DNA from: Gammaproteobacteria bacterium | Lineage (GTDB): Bacteria > Pseudomonadota > Gammaproteobacteria > Ga0077536 | DNA length: 5,090 nucleotides | Reading direction: 5' to 3' | NCBI GenBank assembly: GCA_030639105.1 | Contig: DAOWDI010000161.1 | Coordinates: 1-5,090 of the forward strand | Part shown: piece by piece, positions 1 through 5,090 of the stretch | Layout of the letters: every line of letters begins with the position of its first letter | Position numbering within the stretch: the first letter of the stretch is position 1 | The notes under the pieces: model-generated | The model's input: the letters and a program-made list of their open reading frames with translations, nothing else | What the model was told of the DNA's origin: nothing | The model's database searches: none | Made by a program: the position numbers and the translations under genes

Positions 1-351
1 GGATCCACCGATCAGAAGCGGCATCGCAACGTTCTCCAGTGCTGAGAATTCCGGTAACAAATGGTGGAACTGATAGACGAATCCAAGCACCTGATTGCGC
101 AATTTACCGCGCTCGTCCTCGCTCAGCTCCGTCAAATCGCGGCCACACACCTGCACCCTGCCCGTGCTCGGCGTATCCAACCCACCCAGCAAATGCAGCA
201 AGGTGCTCTTACCGGAGCCGGACGCGCCCAACACGGCGACCGATTCCCCGCCGGCGACCCGCAACGAAATGCTATCGAGAACATCGACATCCAGCTCACC
301 ATCATGAAACCGTTTGGTGAGCTCGAAGGTTTCCAGGATGGCCTCAATCAT
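1..351 (-). CDS. lolD: Lipoprotein-releasing ABC transporter ATPase LolD (partial, N-terminal 117 residues)
   Basis: LolD is the cytoplasmic ATPase of the LolCDE complex, which extracts mature lipoproteins from the inner membrane and hands them to the periplasmic chaperone LolA. The visible part starts at the ATG at 351-349 and remains open at the window edge, so about half of a protein usually near 230 residues is present. A Walker A motif GASGSGKST lies at residues 42-50, followed by [14 protein letters not shown], typical of this family. The Q-loop segment [18 protein letters not shown], at residues 91-108, is diagnostic of LolD among ABC ATPases. The ABC signature, Walker B and switch histidine lie outside the window. 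Its ATG is inside the last codons of lolC (shared ATGATTGA, 8 bp), indicating translational coupling in one operon. The family assignment is strong. The break is the window edge, not a mutation. Confidence 0.95.
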   Translation of the reverse strand, partial: MIEAILETFELTKRFHDGELDVDVLDSISLRVAGGESVAVLGASGSGKSTLLHLLGGLDTPSTGRVQVCGRDLTELSEDERGKLRNQVLGFVYQFHHLLPEFSALENVAMPLLIGGS

Positions 352-1603
352 AACGAAGCGCCTGCGCCGGGGCGATGCGGCTCGCCAAAAATGCGGGATA
401 CAGCGGCGCGCACAAACACAGACAGCCCGCAACCAGCACCGCGATAAGCACGTCGCGTGATTCCAGCTCAGATGGGACTTCGCTGATGTAATACACATCC
501 GGCGACAAGATTTTGAAGTGGAACACCTGCTCCAAGCCGGCAACAATAACATCGACATTCGCGGCGAGCATTACCCCGAGCGTTACGCCCACGATGATCC
601 CCGCCGCCCCGATCAAACCACCATGAACAAAAAACACGATCAAGATCTTTTTCCTGGTCATTCCAAGCGTTTGCAGGATCGCAATCTCGGTATTCTTCTC
701 AGACACCACCATCACTAGCGTCGAGACAAGATTAAACGCGGCGACGGCTATCGTGAGCCCGAGAATGATGAACATCACGATCTTTTCGGTCTTGAGTGCC
801 TTGAACAGGTTGACGTTGGTCTCGGTCCAGTCGATGACACGGATCGGAGCGGGTGTCAGACCGGACAATCCTTTGCGCAACTCAGCACCTATCCTCGGCG
901 CATTGAAGGGTTCGTCGATCTTGAGTCGAATGCCGCTGACCGCATCCCCGTAACGAAACATCTTGGCGGCATCATCAATGTGAATCAGCGCCATCGTGGT
1001 GTCGTACTCATGCACGCCGGCTTCAAAAATACCAACAACGGTGTAACGTCTCAATCGCGGCAGCATGCCCGCCGGCGTCCTCATGGGTTCGGGAGCAATC
1101 AAGGTTACGCGGCTAAAGAGCCGTGCCTGCATGGTATTGGCGAGTCCGCTCCCAAGGACGACATTGAAGGCGCCTGATTCCAACAACGATAGATCTCCTT
1201 CGACGACTTTCTGCATCACGACGCTGATTTCGCCCTCAGAGGCGGGGTCGACCCCGCGGACCACGACGCCGTGAACATTATTGTAATGTGTTAGCATTGC
1301 TTCGCGGCGAATATAAGGTGCGGTCGCGATCACCCCGGGGTGTTCTTCGGCTAGATTTGACAGTTCGATCCAAGACCTCAGGACGCCGCGCTCCGCCGTG
1401 ATCACGACGTGAGCCGCCATGCCGAGTATTCGATCGCGCAGTTCACGCTCAAAACCGTTCATAATCGACAAGATCGTGATCAGAGCGGCTACGCCGAGCG
1501 CGACACCAAGCATCGCGATTGCGGAGATGAAAGAGAGAAAATGATTGCGGCGTTTGGATCGCGTGTAGCGCCACCCAAGAAATGCTTCGACTGGCGTGAA
1601 CAT
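344..1603 (-). CDS. lolC: Lipoprotein-releasing ABC transporter permease LolC (LolC/LolE family)
   Basis: This is the inner-membrane permease partner of LolD, which opens to accept lipoproteins and passes them to LolA. From the upstream ATG (1609) it is 421 residues. I prefer the second ATG at 1603, giving [20 protein letters not shown], because family members typically begin this way. In 421-residue numbering the layout is classic: TM1 about 23-48, ending in [16 protein letters not shown]; a large periplasmic domain about 50-275; TM2 about 277-302; TM3 about 321-350; TM4 about 386-408; and the C-terminus PAQALRYD. The stretch [18 protein letters not shown] (178-195) corresponds to the LolC 'hook' that contacts LolA, favouring LolC over Lol[20 protein letters not shown] (304-322) is the cytoplasmic coupling region that faces LolD. 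It overlaps lolD by 8 bp. If the genome has no separate lolE, it would be a LolF-type single permease; the window cannot decide. No Shine-Dalgarno is visible before either ATG. Confidence 0.93.
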   Translation of the reverse strand: MFTPVEAFLGWRYTRSKRRNHFLSFISAIAMLGVALGVAALITILSIMNGFERELRDRILGMAAHVVITAERGVLRSWIELSNLAEEHPGVIATAPYIRREAMLTHYNNVHGVVVRGVDPASEGEISVVMQKVVEGDLSLLESGAFNVVLGSGLANTMQARLFSRVTLIAPEPMRTPAGMLPRLRRYTVVGIFEAGVHEYDTTMALIHIDDAAKMFRYGDAVSGIRLKIDEPFNAPRIGAELRKGLSGLTPAPIRVIDWTETNVNLFKALKTEKIVMFIILGLTIAVAAFNLVSTLVMVVSEKNTEIAILQTLGMTRKKILIVFFVHGGLIGAAGIIVGVTLGVMLAANVDVIVAGLEQVFHFKILSPDVYYISEVPSELESRDVLIAVLVAGCLCLCAPLYPAFLASRIAPAQALRYD

Positions 1604-1632
1604 AGGCATTGATTATAGCGCAATGCTATAGA
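1603..1632 (+). promoter_or_regulatory. Putative promoter of tsaB
   Basis: TAGGCA (1603-1608) and TATAGA (1627-1632) are each four of six matches to the sigma70 hexamers and are separated by 18 bp. The predicted start, near 1640, would give a leader of about 47 nt containing the tsaB ribosome binding site. The match is modest. It overlaps the lolC start codon and the minus-strand TATAAT, so the two promoters would interfere. Confidence 0.25.
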
Positions 1633-1643
1633 GCCCATCTCAA
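1612..1643 (-). promoter_or_regulatory. Putative promoter of lolCD
   Basis: The minus strand carries a perfect -10 hexamer TATAAT at 1617-1612. The best -35-like element is TTGAGA at 1643-1638, but the 20-bp spacing is too long to be ideal. A transcript from this -10 would begin near 1605-1603, essentially at the preferred lolC ATG, so the mRNA would be leaderless or nearly so. The ATG at 1609 would then lie upstream of the transcript start. Inference only. Confidence 0.35.
1614..1630. repeat. Inverted repeat TATAGC-N5-GCTATA between lolC and tsaB
   Basis: Perfect 6-bp arms, TATAGC (1614-1619) and GCTATA (1625-1630), flank the spacer GCAAT. The repeat sits in the short divergent gap, overlaps a TATAAT on the minus strand (1617-1612) and a TATAGA on the plus strand (1627-1632), and could be an operator or simply the product of two back-to-back -10 elements. 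No known regulator's site is recognised. Confidence 0.45.
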
Positions 1644-1670
1644 AGCAATCGGTGCGATCGCGGTGTGTCT

Positions 1671-1678
1671 AGGAGAGG
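1671..1678 (+). promoter_or_regulatory. Ribosome binding site that fixes the tsaB start
   Basis: AGGAGAGG ends 8 nt before the ATG at 1687 (GTG at 1684 is a less likely alternative). The upstream in-frame ATG at 1609 has no such site and would add 26 residues that do not resemble TsaB, so the start at 1687 is chosen. Confidence 0.75.
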
Positions 1679-1686
1679 GATCGGTG

Positions 1687-2358
1687 ATGACGAAAATCCT
1701 GGCGGTCGAAACGGCAACCGATGCGTGTTCCGCCGCGCTGTTCGTCGACGGCGCGGTGAGCGAGCGCTTCGAGGTAGCGCCGCGACGGCACACGGATCTC
1801 ATCCTGCCGATGATCGCACAACTCCTGGCCGATGCGGAACTTCGGGCACAAGATCTCGATGCGGTTGCATTCGGTGCGGGTCCTGGTTCCTTCACCGGCG
1901 TCCGCATCGCGACCTCGATCGCTCAGGGTATTGCACTTGCCCATGACCTGCCCGTCATACCCCTCTCGTGCCTAGCCATCCTGGCCGTGGGAGGCGCCCG
2001 GACTCACGCCTGCACAACCGTTGTTCCGATGATGGATGCACGCAAGCAGGAACTCTATTGGGCCGTCTATCGGGTCGATCAAATTGCGTGGGCGCCGGAG
2101 TGTATCAAGGCCGACGCGCTCGGCTCGGTGCGAGACGTGGAACTTCCGAACCTTAGCCATTTCATCCTCGTTGGCACTGGGGTAACCGCCTATTACGAGA
2201 TACTCGTGAACCAATGCGCGGACCAATCCGTGTTGGTTCGCGATCCCCTCTATCCACGCGCGGCGGACGCACTGATACAGGCCCTCGAGGCACTGCGCGT
2301 GAATGCCGCGGTCGCCGCCGAATTCGCCGAACCGATCTATCTGCGCCGCCCCGTCTGA
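1687..2358 (+). CDS. tsaB: tRNA threonylcarbamoyladenosine biosynthesis protein TsaB
   Basis: TsaB is a cytosolic ASKHA-fold paralogue of TsaD. With TsaD and TsaE it transfers the threonylcarbamoyl group from TC-AMP (made by TsaC) to A37 of tRNAs that read ANN codons. The 223-residue product is close to the usual length of about 230. It opens with the family N-terminus MTKILAVETATDACSAAL. Other family marks are RRHTDLILPMI (33-43), the highly conserved GAGPGSFTGVRIATSIAQGI (63-82), which forms the dimer helix region, MMDARKQELYWAVY (115-128), and the C-terminal PIYLRRPV. The start is set by an AGGAGAGG site and the family N-terminus. It is divergent from lolC and converges on cpdA, so it is probably transcribed alone. 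Nothing looks broken. TsaB has no catalytic residues of its own; it is the scaffold for TsaD. Confidence 0.95.
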   Translation: MTKILAVETATDACSAALFVDGAVSERFEVAPRRHTDLILPMIAQLLADAELRAQDLDAVAFGAGPGSFTGVRIATSIAQGIALAHDLPVIPLSCLAILAVGGARTHACTTVVPMMDARKQELYWAVYRVDQIAWAPECIKADALGSVRDVELPNLSHFILVGTGVTAYYEILVNQCADQSVLVRDPLYPRAADALIQALEALRVNAAVAAEFAEPIYLRRPV

Positions 2359-2407
2359 ATGATGCCAGCATGATGATCGCGCCGATCGATCCAGGTAGAA
2401 ATGCGGT
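2359..2407. other. Convergent gap between tsaB and cpdA
   Basis: Only 49 bp separate the two stop codons. A small inverted repeat GATCG-CGC-CGATC (2375-2387) is present but has a 5-bp stem and no T-run on either strand, so it is not a convincing intrinsic terminator. Nothing else is seen here. Confidence 0.5.
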
Positions 2408-3193
2408 TTAGACTCGAATGATATCCGTGGTCATTGTACCGTCTGACGAAAGTTGCAAACGCCGAAACCCCGGCGGCAAGGGATCGATCGCAAAATTTGC
2501 CGAGCGGGCGGCGAATTGGGTACAAGTCGACGGCGTTGCGAGAAGCCGCACGCCGTTGCGGTACGTATCGAAGTTTTGATGCACGTGTCCCCAGAGGATA
2601 CATCGTACCTGCGGATATCGATCGATCACCGCCCAGAAGCGTGCCGCGTGGTGCAGGCGCATCCTATCCATCCAGCGGCTTTCGATGGCCACCGGGTGGT
2701 GATGCAGGCCCACCAGCGTTGGTAATATCCGATGGCGGGCAAGCGCATCATCGAGACGATCGAGTTCGGCGTCACCAAGGCTTCCGTAGGCTTCCCCCAA
2801 TACGGTCGAGTCGAGCAAGACGATATGCCAACCACCTACCGTGTGGCTTGGGCAATAGTTCCACCCCGCCGCGCTGAGCGATCGCTCCATTATTTTGGCG
2901 GCGTCGTGGTTGCCGGGAAGACAGTAGACGGGGGCATCGAACACTTCGAATTGCTCCACTAGCCATGCGTAGGCGGGTGCTTCTGGCTCCATGGCGAGAT
3001 CTCCGGTAACGAGGATCAAGTCGTAATCGCGAGATTGCACGAGTGCCCTGTTTTTCACGGCGTTGAAGCTCATGCGAGTATCGACCCCGCAGAACAGGCC
3101 GTTCTCCCGCGCATAGATATGCATATCGGTAAACTGCAATACGTTCAGATCAGTATTTCGCATGGGTAGATAATAACGACCACAACGATGCAT
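2408..3193 (-). CDS. cpdA: 3',5'-cyclic AMP phosphodiesterase CpdA (calcineurin-like metallophosphoesterase)
   Basis: CpdA is a cytosolic binuclear-metal enzyme that hydrolyses cAMP to AMP and so damps cAMP-CRP signalling. All metal-binding blocks of the fold are present, numbered from the first ATG (261 residues): D23-x-H25 in LQFTDMHIY, G64-D65 in LVTGDLA, G94-N-H-D97 in CLPGNHDAA, HHHP at 164-167 in VGLHHHPV, and G202-H-V-H205 in WGHVHQNF. TPSTCTQF (220-227) is characteristic of the CpdA subgroup within this broad superfamily. There is no signal peptide or membrane segment. The start is uncertain: the ATG at 3193 has only a distant AAGGTG (14 nt away), while the ATG at 3163 (251 residues, MRNTDLNVLQFTDMH) has no ribosome binding site but lies just after a TATTAT. 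It is divergent from nrdA and convergent with tsaB, so probably monocistronic. Activity on cAMP is inferred from family. Confidence 0.9.
   Translation of the reverse strand: MHRCGRYYLPMRNTDLNVLQFTDMHIYARENGLFCGVDTRMSFNAVKNRALVQSRDYDLILVTGDLAMEPEAPAYAWLVEQFEVFDAPVYCLPGNHDAAKIMERSLSAAGWNYCPSHTVGGWHIVLLDSTVLGEAYGSLGDAELDRLDDALARHRILPTLVGLHHHPVAIESRWMDRMRLHHAARFWAVIDRYPQVRCILWGHVHQNFDTYRNGVRLLATPSTCTQFAARSANFAIDPLPPGFRRLQLSSDGTMTTDIIRV
3170..3175 (-). promoter_or_regulatory. Possible -10 element of cpdA
   Basis: The minus strand reads TATTAT at 3175-3170, one mismatch from TATAAT, and lies inside the longer cpdA reading frame. Seventeen bases upstream is GTTAAA, a poor -35. Transcription from it would start close to the second ATG (3163), which would favour the shorter protein and leaderless translation. 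Weak evidence. Confidence 0.2.
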
Positions 3194-3235
3194 TTAACAT
3201 TTGCTAACACCTTGATTGTGACGCCAAAAGCCGTT

Positions 3236-3244
3236 TTATCCCCA
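3236..3244 (+). promoter_or_regulatory. DnaA-box-like site 1
   Basis: TTATCCCCA matches the DnaA box TTATNCACA with a single mismatch (position 7). It lies about 90 bp upstream of the predicted nrdA -35. E. coli nrdAB is known to be controlled by DnaA through upstream boxes, so the location makes sense. Binding here is inference. Confidence 0.35.
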
Positions 3245-3280
3245 CTTTTTGCCCAGGTTTCCCTCAAGTTGCTGCGTCAC

Positions 3281-3289
3281 TTCTACACA
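3281..3289 (+). promoter_or_regulatory. DnaA-box-like site 2
   Basis: TTCTACACA has one mismatch (position 3) to TTATNCACA and is on the same strand as site 1, 45 bp further downstream. It lies just upstream of the first NrdR-like box. A third, weaker candidate (ATTTTCACA, 3378-3386, two mismatches) was not annotated. Confidence 0.3.
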
Positions 3290-3295
3290 GGGAGT

Positions 3296-3311
3296 GCACA
3301 TCATATTGTGG
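3296..3311 (+). promoter_or_regulatory. NrdR box 1 (upstream of nrdA)
   Basis: GCACATCATATTGTGG matches the 16-bp NrdR palindrome (ACACWATATATWGTGT-like) at about 12 positions, including CAC near the left end and TATTGTG on the right. NrdR is the ATP/dATP-sensing repressor of ribonucleotide reductase genes and binds paired boxes. This site lies upstream of the predicted -35, 32 bp (start to start) from box 2. Confidence 0.7.
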
Positions 3312-3323
3312 TATAAATACGGC

Positions 3324-3352
3324 TTGACCACATCTTGTTGTGGTGCTATACA
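3324..3352 (+). promoter_or_regulatory. Sigma70 promoter of nrdA
   Basis: TTGACC (3324-3329) and TATACA (3347-3352) are separated by an ideal 17 bp, and TGC immediately before the -10 makes it an extended -10. An overlapping TACAAT (3349-3354) is an alternative -10. The transcript would start near 3359, giving a leader of roughly 80 nt. NrdR box 2 occupies the spacer, so bound repressor would block RNA polymerase. Confidence 0.65.
3328..3343 (+). promoter_or_regulatory. NrdR box 2 (within the nrdA promoter)
   Basis: CCACATCTTGTTGTGG has perfect outer arms CCACA/TGTGG and about 10 of 16 matches to the NrdR palindrome. Alone it would be weak, but its spacing of exactly 32 bp from box 1 (about three helical turns, same face) is the hallmark of NrdR tandem sites, and it lies between the -35 and -10. 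Confidence 0.65.
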
Positions 3353-3430
3353 ATTGTTTACAATCAATATACCGCATATTTTCACAAACCCTGACAACGG
3401 GTCTGTAGCGAAGTAAATAACTACTAATAC

Positions 3431-3437
3431 AGGAGGG
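3431..3437 (+). promoter_or_regulatory. Ribosome binding site of nrdA
   Basis: AGGAGGG is a near-perfect Shine-Dalgarno, with a short gap to the ATG at 3441. A stop codon (TAA, 3414-3416) lies in frame upstream and no other ATG intervenes, so the nrdA start is well determined. An out-of-frame ATG at 3445 is not used. Confidence 0.85.
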
Positions 3438-3440
3438 AGC

Positions 3441-5090
3441 ATGGATGAGGAGAACGCCGCCCTAACGCTCAGCGATCCGGGTGCCGGGGCCTTGGTTGCG
3501 CCAATATCGACGCCAATATCGACGCCGGTAACCGCGGCAATCGCGGCGACGAAACCCGGCGAGTACAAGGTGATACGGCGCAATGGCAAGGTCACGGCTT
3601 TCGACGCCGAAAAGATCAAGGTGGCCATCACCAAGGCGTTTCTGGCCGTCGAAGGACGCAACGCAGCGGCGTCGAGGCGCATCCACGAAACTGTCGAGCG
3701 CATCACAAATTTAGTCGTGCGTGCGATCACCCGCAGGATGCCGGCCGGCGGTTCCATCCACATCGAGGACATCCAGGACCAGGTCGAACTCGGGCTCATG
3801 CGCGGGGAAGAACACAAAGTAGCGCGCGCCTACGTGCTGTATCGTGAGGAACGGACCCGTGAACGTGAGCAAAAGGCGACTGCGACACCTCAGGCGCCTG
3901 AACACTCCAAACTGAAAGTCACGCGTGCGGACGGAACCAAGATCGCACTTGACGAAGGCCGCATGCTGCGATTGGTGAGTGAAGCGTGCCTTGATGTTGC
4001 CGATACCGATCCGGCAGGCATTATCGACGAAAGCAAACGTTCCTTGTTCGACGGCATCGCCGAGGCCGATGTGTCCAAAGCCATGATAATGAGCGCACGG
4101 ACATTCATCGAGCGGGAACCCAATCACACATTCGTCGCCGCGCGCTTGTTACTCGACACATTGCGTCACGAGGCATTGAGTTTCGTTACCAAATGCGATC
4201 GGCAAGCAACTCAGGAAGAGATGTCCGATCGGTATCCACGGTATTTTCAGGCCTATGTCAAACAGGCGATTGATCTCGAACTGATGGATCCGCGGCTCGG
4301 TGATTTCGACCTCCAGCGCCTGGGCCATGCAATCAAACCGGAGCGCGACTTTCTCTTCACCTATCTTGGGCTGCAGACGCTGTACGACCGTTATTTCCTG
4401 CAATACCAGGGGATCCGCTTCGAGTTACCGCAGGCATTTTTCATGCGGGTGGCGATGGGGTTGGCGATAAACGAGCTTGAGCCCGAAGGATGGACGATCA
4501 AATTCTACAACCTCCTATCCTCATTCGATTTCATGAGCAGCACGCCAACATTGTTCAACTCGGGGACGCTGCGCCCGCAATTGTCCTCGTGCTACCTGAC
4601 CTCGGTACCGGATGATCTCGACGGGATATTCAGTGCCATGAAAGACAACGCACTACTATCCAAATTCGCCGGCGGGCTCGGTAATGACTGGACACCGGTC
4701 CGCGGCATGGGTGCTCACATCAAAGGTACGAACGGGAAATCTCAAGGGGTAGTGCCGTTCTTAAAGGTCGCCAACGATACCGCCATCGCCGTCAATCAGG
4801 GCGGAAAACGCAAAGGCGCGGTGTGCGCCTACCTGGAATCGTGGCACATAGATTCGGAAGAGTTTTTTGAACTGCGCAAGAACACTGGCGACGACCGGCG
4901 ACGCACGCACGATATGAATACGGCAAACTGGGTCCCGGACTTGTTTATGAACCGGGTCTGTGAAGACGGGCACTGGACGTTATTCTCGCCCGACGAAGTT
5001 CCCGATCTGCACGATCTGGTCGGACAGGGTTTTGAGCGCCGCTATCTCGACTACGAGGAAAAGGCCGCGCGCGGAGAAGTCAAGAACATA
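3441..5090 (+). CDS. nrdA: Class Ia ribonucleoside-diphosphate reductase alpha subunit NrdA, double ATP-cone type (partial, first 550 residues)
   Basis: NrdA reduces ribonucleoside diphosphates to deoxy forms using a radical delivered by NrdB. The frame runs unbroken from the ATG at 3441 to the window end in KNI; the usual double-cone length is well over 900 residues, so the C-terminal part is missing. Layout: low-complexity leader 1-40 (with PISTPISTP); ATP-cone 1 about 42-140, with the nucleotide-binding pattern VIRRNGKVTAFDAEKIKVAI; a second, more divergent cone-like module about 157-246 (VTRADGTKIALDEGRM); then the catalytic barrel. Barrel marks are SSTPTLFNSGTLRPQLSSCY (366-385), whose C384 equals the redox cysteine C225 of E. 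coli, NALLSKFAGGLGNDWTPVRG, KGTNGKSQGVVPFLKVANDT, GGKRKGAVCAYLESWH and RKNTGDDRRRTHDMNTANW. The active-site N-x-C-x-E and second redox cysteine would lie beyond the window. nrdB is expected downstream. NrdR-like boxes suggest repression when dATP is high. Confidence 0.96.
   Translation, partial: MDEENAALTLSDPGAGALVAPISTPISTPVTAAIAATKPGEYKVIRRNGKVTAFDAEKIKVAITKAFLAVEGRNAAASRRIHETVERITNLVVRAITRRMPAGGSIHIEDIQDQVELGLMRGEEHKVARAYVLYREERTREREQKATATPQAPEHSKLKVTRADGTKIALDEGRMLRLVSEACLDVADTDPAGIIDESKRSLFDGIAEADVSKAMIMSARTFIEREPNHTFVAARLLLDTLRHEALSFVTKCDRQATQEEMSDRYPRYFQAYVKQAIDLELMDPRLGDFDLQRLGHAIKPERDFLFTYLGLQTLYDRYFLQYQGIRFELPQAFFMRVAMGLAINELEPEGWTIKFYNLLSSFDFMSSTPTLFNSGTLRPQLSSCYLTSVPDDLDGIFSAMKDNALLSKFAGGLGNDWTPVRGMGAHIKGTNGKSQGVVPFLKVANDTAIAVNQGGKRKGAVCAYLESWHIDSEEFFELRKNTGDDRRRTHDMNTANWVPDLFMNRVCEDGHWTLFSPDEVPDLHDLVGQGFERRYLDYEEKAARGEVKNI
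3499..3526 (+). repeat. 12-bp tandem repeat in the nrdA N-terminal linker
   Basis: The unit CGCCAATATCGA occurs twice in tandem (3499-3522) followed by CGCC, about 2.3 copies. Because the unit is a multiple of three it keeps frame and encodes PISTPISTP in the low-complexity segment that precedes the first ATP-cone. Confidence 0.85.

Noticed and set aside
61..447. 128-codon plus-strand frame at the left edge
   Set aside because: It is antisense to lolD and the end of lolC and shows no conserved motif; it is a product of GC-rich codon usage.
1609..1686. Upstream in-frame extension of tsaB from the ATG at 1609
   Set aside because: It lacks a ribosome binding site, overlaps the lolC start and promoter region, and adds 26 residues unlike TsaB; AGGAGAGG and the family N-terminus point to 1687.
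2375..2387. GATCG-CGC-CGATC hairpin as a bidirectional terminator
   Set aside because: The stem is only 5 bp and neither strand has a following T-run.
2434..2962. Plus-strand open frames opposite cpdA, up to 147 codons
   Set aside because: They are antisense to a cpdA gene with all metal-binding motifs, and their translations are low-complexity Arg/Pro-rich text with no family resemblance.
3217..3232. CRP site near cpdA (TGTGA half-site)
   Set aside because: The second half-site TCACA is absent at the required spacing.
3312..3318. TATAAAT as an alternative nrdA -10
   Set aside because: No -35-like sequence occurs 16-18 bp upstream (AGGGAG is found there), whereas TTGACC-N17-TATACA downstream is complete.
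3388..3402. ACCC-N7-GGGT hairpin in the nrdA leader as a riboswitch or attenuator
   Set aside because: A 4-bp stem is too weak, there is no T-run or leader peptide, and no known riboswitch pattern is visible.
3236..4403. Long minus-strand open frames opposite nrdA (3236-3817, 3711-4127, 4149-4403)
   Set aside because: They are antisense shadows of the well-supported nrdA frame, have no ribosome binding sites or recognisable domains, and the first runs through the regulatory region.

Overview
This window looks like ordinary chromosomal housekeeping DNA from a gammaproteobacterium. Reasons: it carries a lipoprotein-sorting LolC/LolD pair (so an outer membrane is present), a CpdA-type cAMP phosphodiesterase, and a class Ia ribonucleotide reductase large subunit with two N-terminal ATP-cone modules, an architecture known from Pseudomonas aeruginosa. 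Coding DNA is GC-rich and the cpdA-nrdA intergenic region is visibly AT-rich. I cannot name the species. Both edge genes (lolD and nrdA) are cut by the window.

Layout. 1-351 (-): 5' part of lolD. 344-1603 (-): lolC, overlapping lolD by 8 bp, so the two form one operon. About 1604-1686: short divergent promoter region with a 6-bp inverted repeat. 1687-2358 (+): tsaB, a t6A tRNA-modification gene. 2359-2407: 49-bp convergent gap with no convincing terminator. 2408-3193 (-): cpdA. 3194-3440: divergent regulatory region. 3441-5090 (+): first 550 codons of nrdA, still open at the window end.

The richest non-coding stretch is the 247 bp between cpdA and nrdA. I read in it a good sigma70 promoter for nrdA (TTGACC, 17 bp, TATACA with an extended -10), two NrdR-box-like sites 32 bp apart (three helical turns) with the second lying between -35 and -10, two near-consensus DnaA boxes upstream, and a strong Shine-Dalgarno before nrdA. 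This resembles the known regulatory logic of proteobacterial nrdAB operons: NrdR repression, with DnaA input.

The genes do not form one pathway. They cover envelope lipoprotein export (lolCD), tRNA t6A37 synthesis (tsaB), cAMP turnover (cpdA) and dNTP synthesis (nrdA). I saw no mobile element, CRISPR array, tRNA or rRNA, and no evidence of a new biological system. The most interesting points are the double-cone NrdA together with its NrdR-type promoter, and the possible leaderless starts of lolC and cpdA.
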